64,000 nucleotides of DNA from Bacilli bacterium (GTDB taxonomy: Bacteria > Bacillota_I > Bacilli_A > RF39 > UBA660): contig JAFUBO010000003.1 of NCBI GenBank assembly GCA_017460175.1, positions 222,651 through 286,650 of the forward strand, given 5' to 3'. Positions 22,768-32,134 of the stretch are shown here, one piece after another; position 1 is the stretch's first letter; every line of letters begins with the position of its first letter. The position numbers and the translations under genes were made by a program. The notes beneath the pieces are model-generated. The model searched no databases. It had not been told where the DNA came from and worked only from the letters and a program-made list of their open reading frames with translations.

Positions 22768-24570
22768 GTGACAAAAGAAGAATTATTAAAATTACGAAAA
22801 GATGTTTTAAATCTAAAGAGGGTAATGGAATTTGAGAAAATGTTACCTAATATGTCTGCTTATGAATTTTTAGCTGATAGTAGTAAAGACAGATTAAATG
22901 ATGTTGCAATTAATTATTTAGGTAGAACTTATACTTTTAGAGAATTATTTGATAAAATTGATAATTTTGCTAAAGGATTATATGAAAATGGTGTTAGACC
23001 TGGTGATACGGTTGGGCTTGGAATGTTAAGTACACCAGAAGCAATTATTTCTTTTTATGCTTTAAATAAAATAGGTGCACTTACATATATGGTTAATGCG
23101 ACACATGAATTAAATGGTATTAAAGAAGAATTATTAGATTCTCAAGCAAAAATACTTATTACAAATACAATTTTTTATGATAAAAACTTTAAAGAAGTTG
23201 TTGATCAAACAAGTATTGAGAAAGTAATAGTTTCTGCTCTCGATGAATCTTTTCCTAAGGGATTCTTTATGGATAAAGCGATGTTTAAAGTTGTTGAATC
23301 TTTAAAGAAAATTGGCAGTGCAATTTCAAAAGATGAGAAATGTACTTCTTGGAGTTCTATTTTATTGGAAGGCGAAAATTCAAAAATTAATATAAAACCT
23401 TATTATGAACCTAATATTGGCATTGCTGTTGCATCTACTAGTGGATCTACTGGAAAACCAAAAAGACCAATGATTACGAACGAAAATATTAATTCTATGG
23501 CAATTCAATTAGGAATGACTGCAGTCAATGAAATTGCACCTAATGATTCGATTCTGACAACCTTACCAATTTGGATTTTTTATAGTCTATTTAATAGTAT
23601 TCATGAACCTTTATGTTTGGGAGTGACTGTAGATCTTGATCCATTATTTAATTCTAAAAGAATAGATAAGAGATTAAGACAATATCGTTTTAATCACTGG
23701 AACACAATTCCTGCTTATATTGAGGATTTTGTAAATTGTAAAAGAATTAAAAATATGGATTTATCACATTTAAAATTAATAACAACTGGTGGTGATTATA
23801 GACCTCCTAAGTTGAAGAAATTGGCAGAGCAAAAATTGAAAGCTAATAATTCTGACATTGAAATAGGGCAAGGTTATGGAGCTTCAGAATGTGGAGGGTG
23901 TTTTGGATATACCTCTGAACGTGGTATGAAACCTGAATCAATTGGTGTTCCTTTAATTGGTAATGCTTATAAAATTCTAGATGTTGATACTCATAAAGAA
24001 TGTCAAGCTAATGAATCAGGTGAGTTGTTCTTGTATTCTCCGACAATGATGAAAGAATATTATGGTGATGAAGAAGCTACAAAAAAGGCATTTATTTATG
24101 ATGATGATGGAACAAAATGGTATAGAACAGAGGATATGGCCCATTTTGATGAAAATGGACAATTGTTTATAGATGGTCGTTTAAGAAGAATTGAAATATC
24201 TAGGGATGCAAATGGTGTACCAACTAAAGTATTCCCTGATAAAGTAAAACAAGTGGTTTCTTTACATCCTGCTGTAGATAGATGTGAAATTGTTATGGTT
24301 GATGATTCTAAAAGAATTACTAGACCTGTTGCATATGTAATTCTACATAATGGTATTACGTTAGATAATGATTTAATTAGAAATATAAATGATTTATGTT
24401 TAAGAAATAATGTTGAAAGTTATATAATTCCTACAGAGTATAAACAATTAAATGAAATACCTATGACACCGAGTCTAAAGGTAGATTTTAGTAAATTAAA
24501 AGATATGTATGAAAAAGAATCTAACCAAAAACAAAAAGTTTTATTTAAATTAAATAATAAAAGAAGTTAA
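22768..24570 (+). CDS. AMP-forming acyl-CoA synthetase/ligase (ANL superfamily)
   Basis: About 600 residues. It activates a carboxylate as acyl-AMP. ANL motifs are present: TSGSTGKPKRPMIT (P-loop), GQGYGASECGG, YRTEDMAHFDENGQLFIDGR (hinge region) and the A10-type Lys in TPSLKVDF near the C-terminus. The start is GTG 22768 after GAGGGGG; the open frame extends to 22702, but the promoter lies inside that extension. The substrate (fatty, aryl or amino acid) is not predictable, and no carrier-protein or CoA-using partner is adjacent. Monocistronic, with promoter and terminator. Confidence 0.88.
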   Translation: MTKEELLKLRKDVLNLKRVMEFEKMLPNMSAYEFLADSSKDRLNDVAINYLGRTYTFRELFDKIDNFAKGLYENGVRPGDTVGLGMLSTPEAIISFYALNKIGALTYMVNATHELNGIKEELLDSQAKILITNTIFYDKNFKEVVDQTSIEKVIVSALDESFPKGFFMDKAMFKVVESLKKIGSAISKDEKCTSWSSILLEGENSKINIKPYYEPNIGIAVASTSGSTGKPKRPMITNENINSMAIQLGMTAVNEIAPNDSILTTLPIWIFYSLFNSIHEPLCLGVTVDLDPLFNSKRIDKRLRQYRFNHWNTIPAYIEDFVNCKRIKNMDLSHLKLITTGGDYRPPKLKKLAEQKLKANNSDIEIGQGYGASECGGCFGYTSERGMKPESIGVPLIGNAYKILDVDTHKECQANESGELFLYSPTMMKEYYGDEEATKKAFIYDDDGTKWYRTEDMAHFDENGQLFIDGRLRRIEISRDANGVPTKVFPDKVKQVVSLHPAVDRCEIVMVDDSKRITRPVAYVILHNGITLDNDLIRNINDLCLRNNVESYIIPTEYKQLNEIPMTPSLKVDFSKLKDMYEKESNQKQKVLFKLNNKRS

Positions 24571-24587
24571 TAATTTAACTTTTTTTA
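24564..24587 (+). terminator. Intrinsic terminator of the ligase gene
   Basis: AAGTTAA/TTTAACTT stem spanning the stop codon, then T7. Confidence 0.75.
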
Positions 24588-24635
24588 TTTTTTGTATAAA
24601 ATTATGATATACTATTTTATAGTAGGTGGTTGTGT

Positions 24636-27176
24636 ATGGGAATAATATGGTTACAAATTACTAGTTTAGTGTATATGAGTGTTTTGTTAATAATATATTT
24701 TTCATCTAAACGAATAAATAGTATTGAAACTGAAATATTCAAAAAAATAATGATAGCAAATTGGTTTGGTTTAATAATTGAATTAAGTTGTTTTTATACT
24801 GTTCACAATATTGATGTTATACCAATTATCAATTATGTTGTAACTCATCTGTTATTAATATATTACATTATATATATATTGTTGTTTACATATTATTTGT
24901 TTATATTTTCAAATAGTGAAAAGGCAGATGAAACATATCGAAAGAAAATAAGAATTTTTTGTTATATATATTTTATAATAAATTCTTTAGCTATAGTATT
25001 ATTACCTTTACATTATAATTTAGAACCGGGAAAAATGTATTCATATGGGCCATCTGTTAATTTTATGTTTATTTCCTATACTGTTTTGACATTAATATGG
25101 ATTATTTGCTTGATTAAGAATTTTAGAAATTTAAAATTAAAAAAGATGTTACCAATAATTATTTTAATTATTTTAGGTGCTATTGTTGGAATGGTTCAAA
25201 GAATTTATCCAGAATTATTATTGATGACTGGTGCCGATACTATAGTTACTTTTATTATGTACTTTACTATTGAAAATCCTGATATGAAGATGATTCAACA
25301 ATTAGAAGTTGCTCGTGAACAGGCTGATAAGGCTAATAGAGCTAAGACTGATTTCTTAAGTAGTATGTCTCATGAAATTCGTACTCCTTTGAATGCAATT
25401 GTTGGATTTAGTGATTGTATTGCTGATGCTAAGAATTTAGGGGAGGCACAAGAAAATGCTAAAGATATAGTTAATGCTAGTCAAACTTTACTTGAGATAG
25501 TTAATGGAATACTTGATATTAGTAAGATAGAAGCTGGTAAGATAGAGATTATTAATACTAAATATAATGCTCCTGAGACATTCGAAGATTTAGCTAAATT
25601 AATTACTCCTAGAATGAATGAAAAGGGTCTTGATTTTAGTTATAGTATTGCTCCTGATTTACCTATGACTTTATTTGGAGATCATGCTAATATTAAGAAG
25701 ATTGTTACTAATCTTTTGAGTAATGCTTGTAAGTATACTGATAAAGGTTTTGTACATTATGAAGTTAATTGTATTAATACAAAAAATGTATCTAAATTAA
25801 TTATTTCTGTTGAAGATTCAGGTCGCGGTATTAAGAAAGATAGTATTGATAAGATGTTTACTAAGTTCCAAAGATTAGATGAAGATAGAAATACTACTAT
25901 TGAGGGTACTGGACTTGGGTTAGCTATTACTAAACAATTAATTGAGTTAATGGGTGGTAGAATTATAGTTCATACTGTGTATGGAGAAGGTTCTAAGTTT
26001 ACTGTTGTTTTAAATCAAAAGATAACTACTGCTGATGAAGTTTCTAATAAGAAAGTTAAATCTACTTTAGATTTAAATGGAGTTAGAATATTAATGGTTG
26101 ATGATACCCCATTAAATATAAAGGTTGGTTGTAAATTACTTGAAAAGTATGGTGCTAACAATATAATTACATGTGATAGTGGATTTGAGTGTATTGATAG
26201 AATTAATCGTGGAGAAGTATATGATGTTATTTTACTTGATGATATGATGCCTAAGATGAGTGGTGTTGAAACACTTAAGAAATTAAAAGAAAATCCTAAT
26301 TTTAAAATACCAACTGTTGCGTTAACTGCTAATGCAATTAGTGGAATGAGAGAAAAGTATTTAGCTGATGGATTTGATGATTATTTAGCTAAACCAATTG
26401 AACAAACTCAATTAATCCAGGTTATGAACCAGGTTCTTGGTAGAAGTGCTACAGAAGATATTAATACTGTTGAAATTAAAAAAGCAGAGGAAAATATAAG
26501 AAGTGAAGAGATACCTAATGTAGAAGACCAAGAAAAAGCAGAAGAAGAAAGAAAGAATAATTCTGAAGAAACTCCTAATCCTGATATTATTCCAGTAGAA
26601 GATAATATTGAAGATATATTAGGTGATGAATTGGATATGAATTATAAAGAAAAAACTATGACTGGTATGCAACCAATAGTAGTAGAGAAAGATGATGAGA
26701 TTGAAATGCTTGATGATCCTACTATTACAGAGGTTAAAAAGGTTGAGACTATTCCAGTTGTTGATATTGGTCCAATACCTGAAGTTAGTAATGTACCTAA
26801 TTTATATGATAGGGAATACTTAGAAGATAATGGAGTAGATGTAGATCATGCATTAGAACTTTTAGGTGATATGGATATGTATAATATGACTATAAGTGAT
26901 TTTGTTAATGATGTAGAAAATAAATGGAATAAAATAGTAGAATATAAAAATAGTGGAAATATGCCGGAATATGCAATAGAAGTTCATTCTTTAAAAAGTG
27001 ATTGTAAGTATTTAGGATTTATGAAACTTGCAGATATAGCTTATCAACATGAGTTGAAGAGTAAAGAAAATGATAGTAATTTTGTTAATAGTAATTTTGA
27101 AGAATTAGAAACTGAGTATAAAAAGGTATTAGAAATTGCTAAAGAATATGCTACTCATAATGTAGTAGAAGGATAA
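24636..27176 (+). CDS. Hybrid sensor histidine kinase with REC and HPt domains
   Basis: About 846 residues. The N-terminus has seven or so hydrophobic segments (to about residue 215). Then come HisKA with SHEIRTPLNAIVGFSD (His about 244), HATPase with NLLSNACKYTDKG, DSGRGIKK and GTGLGLAITKQL (about 423), a receiver domain with MVDDTPLN and phospho-acceptor ILLDDMMP (about 533), an acidic linker (about 600-720), and an HPt-like domain with VHSLKSDCKYLG (His about 783). The full phosphorelay His-Asp-His is in one chain. Start ATG 24636 follows GTAGGTGG. No separate response regulator is nearby, so the output protein must be elsewhere. Confidence 0.9.
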   Translation: MGIIWLQITSLVYMSVLLIIYFSSKRINSIETEIFKKIMIANWFGLIIELSCFYTVHNIDVIPIINYVVTHLLLIYYIIYILLFTYYLFIFSNSEKADETYRKKIRIFCYIYFIINSLAIVLLPLHYNLEPGKMYSYGPSVNFMFISYTVLTLIWIICLIKNFRNLKLKKMLPIIILIILGAIVGMVQRIYPELLLMTGADTIVTFIMYFTIENPDMKMIQQLEVAREQADKANRAKTDFLSSMSHEIRTPLNAIVGFSDCIADAKNLGEAQENAKDIVNASQTLLEIVNGILDISKIEAGKIEIINTKYNAPETFEDLAKLITPRMNEKGLDFSYSIAPDLPMTLFGDHANIKKIVTNLLSNACKYTDKGFVHYEVNCINTKNVSKLIISVEDSGRGIKKDSIDKMFTKFQRLDEDRNTTIEGTGLGLAITKQLIELMGGRIIVHTVYGEGSKFTVVLNQKITTADEVSNKKVKSTLDLNGVRILMVDDTPLNIKVGCKLLEKYGANNIITCDSGFECIDRINRGEVYDVILLDDMMPKMSGVETLKKLKENPNFKIPTVALTANAISGMREKYLADGFDDYLAKPIEQTQLIQVMNQVLGRSATEDINTVEIKKAEENIRSEEIPNVEDQEKAEEERKNNSEETPNPDIIPVEDNIEDILGDELDMNYKEKTMTGMQPIVVEKDDEIEMLDDPTITEVKKVETIPVVDIGPIPEVSNVPNLYDREYLEDNGVDVDHALELLGDMDMYNMTISDFVNDVENKWNKIVEYKNSGNMPEYAIEVHSLKSDCKYLGFMKLADIAYQHELKSKENDSNFVNSNFEELETEYKKVLEIAKEYATHNVVEG

Positions 27177-27188
27177 TATATGTGGATT

Positions 27189-27220
27189 GCACTTAATCTT
27201 TAAAGATTAGAGTGCTTTTT
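27189..27220 (+). terminator. Intrinsic terminator of the histidine kinase gene
   Basis: Long stem GCACT(TAATCTT)/(AAGATTA)AGTGC with a bulged G, then T5C T5. Confidence 0.75.
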
Positions 27221-27243
27221 CTTTTTCTATCATTTATACAATA

Positions 27244-27269
27244 AAAAAAGTACAATTCTGTACTTTTTT
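27244..27269 (-). terminator. Terminator of the tspO gene (bidirectional form)
   Basis: AAAAAAGTACA, loop ATTC, TGTACTTTTTT. On the minus strand it closes the TspO gene. Confidence 0.8.
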
Positions 27270-27726
27270 ATAAATTTAATAAATAGATTGATAGAGATAG
27301 TACTGTTGCGAATACAAGTAGTATTATGTATGGTTGTAATAATTTAGATATTTTGTTATTAAGTAGGGATGTTTCTTCATATAAAAATAAGGCTGATATA
27401 AATGTTCCTAGACATGATACAAATCCTAAGAAATTATTATTTAATCCAAAGAATATTAATGTATAACTTTGGTTAAAAATATAATTAATTAGTAAAGTTG
27501 TTTTATAATTTTTTGGTATATCTTTAAATTTGTATGCTCTTATTACTGTATATATAGTAATCGCTATTAATATATACATTATAGTCCAAACTATTGGGTA
27601 AAATATTCTAGGTGGTGCAAAAAATGGTTTATTAATTGTATTATAATAATCATAATTTAATGGAATAATACTTGATAAAAACCATGGGGCTAAACATGCT
27701 AAAAATAATAAAATCTTTTTAATCAT
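27268..27726 (-). CDS. tspO: TspO/MBR family membrane protein
   Basis: A 152-residue protein with five hydrophobic helices, the family size. The motif NKPFFAPPRIFYPIVWTIMY is the classical TspO KPxxxPPxxxFxPVWTxxY block between helices 1 and 2; NYIFNQSYTLIFFGLNN matches the NxxWxxxFF region. TspO proteins bind porphyrins and other tetrapyrroles and modulate stress responses; no porphyrin genes are nearby. Ribosome binding site GAGGAGATGATC. Convergent with the histidine kinase and divergent from the rhomboid gene. Confidence 0.88.
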   Translation of the reverse strand: MIKKILLFLACLAPWFLSSIIPLNYDYYNTINKPFFAPPRIFYPIVWTIMYILIAITIYTVIRAYKFKDIPKNYKTTLLINYIFNQSYTLIFFGLNNNFLGFVSCLGTFISALFLYEETSLLNNKISKLLQPYIILLVFATVLSLSIYLLNL

Positions 27727-27795
27727 TTGATCATCTCCTCTTTTATTATTTTATGTTTTATTATATAATATTATTAGTCTTTTAGGAGGAAATTT

Positions 27796-28953
27796 ATGGA
27801 AAATGAAATAATGCTTGATGATAAGAATGTTTTAGCTATGAAATTATTACATTATTTTATAACTGAAAAGAATTATAATCCTATTATTTTACAGGGTATA
27901 GATAATGAGATTTGGTTAGAAAATTTAGATGAAGATTGTAAAGTAATAAGAATAGTTTCTGGTTATATTCATAATGATGAACAATATGATTTTGATGTTT
28001 TTAAGACTAAAAGAATAATGAAAAAGATAAAGAGAAAAACATTTTCATTTAATATGAATGTTATGAGTTTCTTTTTAGATATGGGTGATAATGTTACTAA
28101 GGATATTAATACTGATTCTAAATTAATGGGTATTAAAGTTAGTAATGAATCTGATATTGATAAGAGTGATATTGTTAAAAAGATATTTCCTGATATTAGT
28201 AAAAAGTTAGAATATAATGAAGAGGGAGTAGAGTTATTTGCAAAAATAACTAGTGATATCAATGAACATAACAGACGTGATGCTAATAGAATAGAAAATG
28301 TTTTTAAAGATAAAGGACCTTATATTACTTACATTTTAATTGCGATTAATGTTTTATTATATATAATTCCTATATTATTAGGTCAATATAGTAATATTAT
28401 TAATGATTATTGTATACATGGACCTAGTATTAGAATTGGACAGTATTACAGATTAATCACAGGTGTTTTCTTACATGGAAATATTTTTCATTTATTTTTT
28501 AATATGTATTCTTTATATATAGTAGGTTCTCAAATAGAAAATTATTTAGGAAGAGTAAAATATGTTATTATATATTTATTTTCAGGACTAATGGGTGCAT
28601 TATTTTCAATGATATTTGGTGGTAATGTGGCATCTATTGGTGCAAGTGGAGCTATATTTGGACTAATGGGTGCTTTACTTTATTTTGGATATCATTATAG
28701 AGTTTATTTAGGAACTGTTTTAAAAAATCAATTGATTCCTTTAATAATATTTGCTTTAGTATTAGGGTTTATATTACCTGGGGTAGACAATTTTGCTCAT
28801 ATAGGTGGATTAATTGGAGGAGTTATGGTTACTTCTAGTTTAGGTATAAAGGACAAGTCTACTACATCTGATAGAATTAATGGTACAATAATTACATTAA
28901 TATTTACTGCTGTGATTATATATGTAGCATTTGTTTATAGTGTAAGAGGTTAA
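27796..28953 (+). CDS. Rhomboid-family intramembrane serine protease
   Basis: A 385-residue protein with a soluble N-terminal region (about residues 1-170) and six or more membrane helices. The catalytic Ser is in GASGAIFGLMGALL and the catalytic His in NFAHIGGLIGG. GVFLHGNIFHLFFNMYSLY carries the conserved HxxxHxxxN-type helix. Rhomboids cleave membrane helices of substrate proteins. The size and N-terminal domain resemble B. subtilis GluP/YqgP. TAGGAGGAAA ribosome binding site; followed 1 nt later by an unknown gene, probably co-transcribed. Confidence 0.92.
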   Translation: MENEIMLDDKNVLAMKLLHYFITEKNYNPIILQGIDNEIWLENLDEDCKVIRIVSGYIHNDEQYDFDVFKTKRIMKKIKRKTFSFNMNVMSFFLDMGDNVTKDINTDSKLMGIKVSNESDIDKSDIVKKIFPDISKKLEYNEEGVELFAKITSDINEHNRRDANRIENVFKDKGPYITYILIAINVLLYIIPILLGQYSNIINDYCIHGPSIRIGQYYRLITGVFLHGNIFHLFFNMYSLYIVGSQIENYLGRVKYVIIYLFSGLMGALFSMIFGGNVASIGASGAIFGLMGALLYFGYHYRVYLGTVLKNQLIPLIIFALVLGFILPGVDNFAHIGGLIGGVMVTSSLGIKDKSTTSDRINGTIITLIFTAVIIYVAFVYSVRG

Positions 28954-28954
28954 T

Positions 28955-30013
28955 ATGAGTGATTTAGTTATAAAAAATGTATTAGATGCTATTCATTATG
29001 TTTTAAAACATAATGGATTTGAATTTACTGATAAACAAATTCAGAGAGTAGATAATGAAATAATTCCTTTAATAAAAGAAAGTAATGATTTTTCAGATAA
29101 AGAATTTAGAGTAAAACGTCCTGGTGTTCCAATTCTTGTTCATGATAAAAGAATAAATTCTTTTTTGATTAAGTATTTTGCGATAATTGAGGGTAATTTA
29201 AGTTTATATAATAGTTTAATGGAAGTTAATTATAATTTTGATAATAATGTTGATGGTATTAAATTTTATGCTTTGGATAAGATAATGACTTCTAATTTTA
29301 AGAAAAATGAATTTGTAAAGTTAATTATGAAGAATGATGAAGTAATAGGAACATTTTATTCAACTCTTAGAGGCTTAGAAAAGTCTGAAAAGGAAAAATA
29401 TTGTTCTGAATTTAGTAATATCATTCATATAGATGCTTCTACAATGAAGGTTGGATATGATCCTAAAGGTGATTATAATTCTTATAATTTTCTTATTAAA
29501 AGAAATATAGATTATTTTGGTAGTGATTTTTTAATTAATACTAATAAGAATCAGCGTGATATAATTAATTCCTTACACTTTCATATGAAAATGGATGATG
29601 CTGATAAGATTAAAGAATTATTAATTAAGTATCCTAATTGTCATCTTAATATTATGATTAATAGTGATGTTTTATATAATTTTACAATAGATGAGATTGT
29701 TAATATGAGTTTAAAAGATGCTAAACTTTATGAGGTTGCATTAAAATCTAATTTAGTTTCTAGGATTAAAGAATTATTAAAAATAAATCCTAATTTTGAT
29801 TGTCCTAGTTCTTTTATTAGCGAAGAAATATTTAGGGTAATTGATAATGAAACAATTTTGGGGTTAACAGATGAAGGAATTTTAGAAATTTCTAAAATTA
29901 AAATTCCTGAAATAGATAATGTAGTTGTTATGCCTGTTAAAAAGATTAAAAAAATTGTATTTATGGATAATATGCGTAAATTGAAGGATGAGAAATTTGG
30001 GTTTCATAAGTAA
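28955..30013 (+). CDS. Hypothetical 352-residue cytoplasmic protein
   Basis: Starts immediately after the rhomboid gene. No signal peptide or membrane helix; predicted mostly alpha-helical. Visible segments include an early helical region (IKNVLDAIHYVLKHNGFEF), a central HIDAST region and ankyrin-like helical stretches (DADKIKELLIKYPNCHLN; LVSRIKELLKINPNFDCP), which are weak and not a confident repeat domain. The C-terminus is basic. I do not recognise the family; its link with the rhomboid protease is positional only. Confidence 0.7.
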   Translation: MSDLVIKNVLDAIHYVLKHNGFEFTDKQIQRVDNEIIPLIKESNDFSDKEFRVKRPGVPILVHDKRINSFLIKYFAIIEGNLSLYNSLMEVNYNFDNNVDGIKFYALDKIMTSNFKKNEFVKLIMKNDEVIGTFYSTLRGLEKSEKEKYCSEFSNIIHIDASTMKVGYDPKGDYNSYNFLIKRNIDYFGSDFLINTNKNQRDIINSLHFHMKMDDADKIKELLIKYPNCHLNIMINSDVLYNFTIDEIVNMSLKDAKLYEVALKSNLVSRIKELLKINPNFDCPSSFISEEIFRVIDNETILGLTDEGILEISKIKIPEIDNVVVMPVKKIKKIVFMDNMRKLKDEKFGFHK

Positions 30014-30023
30014 TAAATTTTTA

Positions 30024-30052
30024 TTGTAAATGATATATGTAAATGATAAAAT
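30024..30052 (+). promoter_or_regulatory. Promoter of the ireB-ruvX-yrzB-mltG operon
   Basis: TTGTAA (30024-30029), 17-nt spacer, TAAAAT (30047-30052) with TGA extension. Confidence 0.65.
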
Positions 30053-30081
30053 AGTATTATAAAAAAGGTAGAGGTGATATT

Positions 30082-30336
30082 ATGTCTCAAGAACAAACTA
30101 GTTTATTTGATATTGAAAAAATTAATATTGAACTTGTTAGAACTACTTTAAAGAGTGTTTATGATTCTTTAGAAGAGAGAGGATATAATCCAACTAATCA
30201 AATAGTTGGTTACTTAATTAGTGGCGATCCTGGGTATATTTCTAACTATCAAGATGCTAGAAGTAAAATTCAAGAAATTGATCGTGCTAAAATAGTAGAA
30301 ATTCTTCTTAATGAATTTCAAAATAATAACAAATGA
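30082..30336 (+). CDS. ireB: IreB-family regulatory phosphoprotein (DUF965, YrzL)
   Basis: An 84-residue protein matching the IreB/YrzL family along its length: SLEERGYNPTNQIVGYLISGDPGYISNYQDAR is highly characteristic when read as two halves, SLEERGYNP-TNQIVGYL and SGDPGYIS. In Enterococcus, IreB is phosphorylated by the PASTA kinase IreK and restrains cephalosporin resistance. First gene of the ireB-ruvX-yrzB set, which is conserved across Firmicutes; overlaps ruvX by 4 nt (ATGA). Confidence 0.93.
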   Translation: MSQEQTSLFDIEKINIELVRTTLKSVYDSLEERGYNPTNQIVGYLISGDPGYISNYQDARSKIQEIDRAKIVEILLNEFQNNNK

Positions 30337-30761
30337 GATATTTAGGATTAGATTTAGGTAGTAGAACTTTAGGAGTTTCTCTTAGTGATAAGACAGGGCT
30401 TATTGCGTCTAATTTGAAGGTTATTCGTCATAATGAAGAATATGATAAATTGCTTTTTGATGTTAAAGAATTGGTTCTTCAATATGAAGTAGATGCTGTT
30501 GTATTAGGATTCCCTAAAAATATGAATAATACAATTGGTCCTAAAGGAGAACTTAGTTTAGAATTTAAAGAGAAGTTAGAAAAGATTCTTGATATACCTA
30601 TTTATCTTCAAGATGAGAGACTTTCAACTAAAAGTGCTATTGATACATTAATTCAAGGTGATGTGTCTAGAAAAAATAGAAAAAAAGTAGTTGATAGTGT
30701 AGCTGCTACAATAATATTACAAACTTTTTTAGATAGGAGAGATAAAAATGAAGAAAAATAG
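30333..30761 (+). CDS. ruvX: Holliday-junction resolvase-like RuvX (YqgF family)
   Basis: A 142-residue RNase H-fold protein. The catalytic Asp lies in LGLDLGSRTLGVS at the N-terminus; VLGFPKNMNNTIGP and the acidic DERLSTKSA block follow, with the last acidic residue in VDSVAATIILQ. The family acts in pre-16S rRNA maturation and possibly as a nuclease on branched DNA. Overlaps ireB by ATGA and the next gene by 14 nt. Confidence 0.93.
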   Translation: MRYLGLDLGSRTLGVSLSDKTGLIASNLKVIRHNEEYDKLLFDVKELVLQYEVDAVVLGFPKNMNNTIGPKGELSLEFKEKLEKILDIPIYLQDERLSTKSAIDTLIQGDVSRKNRKKVVDSVAATIILQTFLDRRDKNEEK

Positions 30762-31038
30762 TTTTTCAATGATAGATGAAAATGGAAATGAAATAGTATA
30801 TGATGTTTTATTTACTTTTGAAAGTGACGAAACTAATAAGAATTATATAGTATATACAGATAATACAAGGGATGAAAATGGTAATATAGTTGTGTATGCT
30901 TCTATATATGATCCAGAAAATCCAAATAGTAAGTTAGAGGCTATTACTACTGATAAAGAATGGAAAGTAATAGAAACTATACTTGAAACATTACAAGAAG
31001 AAGTACGTAAGAAAAAAGAAGAAAATAATGAGCAATAG
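30748..31038 (+). CDS. yrzB: DUF1292 protein (YrzB-like)
   Basis: A 96-residue acidic protein with DENGNEIVYDVLFTFE and KNYIVYTDN segments diagnostic of DUF1292, always found beside ireB and ruvX in Firmicutes. Function unknown. It overlaps the end of ruvX. A GAGC/GCTC hairpin just before its stop could act as a weak attenuator before mltG. Confidence 0.88.
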   Translation: MKKNSFSMIDENGNEIVYDVLFTFESDETNKNYIVYTDNTRDENGNIVVYASIYDPENPNSKLEAITTDKEWKVIETILETLQEEVRKKKEENNEQ

Positions 31039-31062
31039 CTCTTTATTTTTCTTGGAGGTATT

Positions 31063-32130
31063 ATGAAAAAGAAGAAAAAAGCAAAACCATTATTATTTAT
31101 ATTAATAATAGCTTTTTTATTAATAATTATTGGTGGAACAATATTGTTTTTAACAGGTCCTGTTAATGCTTTTGATAAAAAAGATGTTGAAGTTCAAATT
31201 AATAGTGGTACTAGTAGTGATAAAATTGGTGATATTTTAAAAGAAAAAGGATTAATTAGAAGTAAAAGTGTTTTTAAATTATATTTAAAAATTAAGAAAG
31301 TTAATAATTTAAAGGCGTCTACTTATCTTTTTAATAAAAGTATGAACTTAGATTCTATAATTAAAAAACTACAAGAAGGTAGTGAGTATAATCCTAATTT
31401 AGTAGTTATTACTTTTAAAGAAGGTAAGAGAATTACTGATTATGCTAAGTTAATAGATAGTAAAACTAATAATAGTTATGATGATGTTATTAATACTATT
31501 AGTGATAAAGATTATATAAGTGAGTTAATATCTAAATATTGGTTTTTAACTGATGATATATTGGATTCAAATATTTATTATCCATTAGAGGGTTATTTAG
31601 CTCCTGAAACATATCATTTTGATAATAAAGATGTTACTGTGAAAGAGATTATTGAAACTATGTTGAAACAGGAAGAGAAGCACTTAGAAAAATATAAGAG
31701 TAAAATGAGTAGTAATCCACATTATTATATAACTATGGCTTCTATTGTAGAATTAGAAGGAACTAATACTGAAAATAGAAAAATGATAGTAGGAATATTT
31801 GAAAATAGATTAAATATAAGAATGAATCTTGGGAGTGATGTTACTACTTATTATGGATTACAAGTAGCAATGACTAGTGATTTAAATAGTGAACAATTTT
31901 CTAGTGATAATATGTATAATACACGTAATCCTAAGATGAGTGGAAAAATGCCAATAGGACCAATTTGTTCTATTAGTGAATCTTCAATTGAAGCTAGTGT
32001 TAATCCAACTAAAAATGATTATTTGTACTTTGTAGCTGATAAAAAAGGAAAAATTTATTATACTAAGACATTAGCTGAACATAATCAAAAGATTACAGAA
32101 ATTAAGAATAATGGAGATTGGATTTGGTAG
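31063..32130 (+). CDS. mltG: Endolytic transglycosylase MltG
   Basis: A 355-residue membrane-anchored protein with a Lys-rich N-terminus, one membrane helix (about 8-31), a LysM-like region (EVQINSGTSSDKIGDILKE) and the YceG domain. Motifs: PLEGYLAPETYHF, catalytic Glu in ASIVELEGT (about 228), LGSDVTTYYG and MPIGPICSISESSIEA. MltG cuts nascent glycan strands and sets their length. Its position after yrzB is the B. subtilis yrrL position. GGAGG ribosome binding site. Confidence 0.95.
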   Translation: MKKKKKAKPLLFILIIAFLLIIIGGTILFLTGPVNAFDKKDVEVQINSGTSSDKIGDILKEKGLIRSKSVFKLYLKIKKVNNLKASTYLFNKSMNLDSIIKKLQEGSEYNPNLVVITFKEGKRITDYAKLIDSKTNNSYDDVINTISDKDYISELISKYWFLTDDILDSNIYYPLEGYLAPETYHFDNKDVTVKEIIETMLKQEEKHLEKYKSKMSSNPHYYITMASIVELEGTNTENRKMIVGIFENRLNIRMNLGSDVTTYYGLQVAMTSDLNSEQFSSDNMYNTRNPKMSGKMPIGPICSISESSIEASVNPTKNDYLYFVADKKGKIYYTKTLAEHNQKITEIKNNGDWIW

Positions 32131-32134
32131 TATT

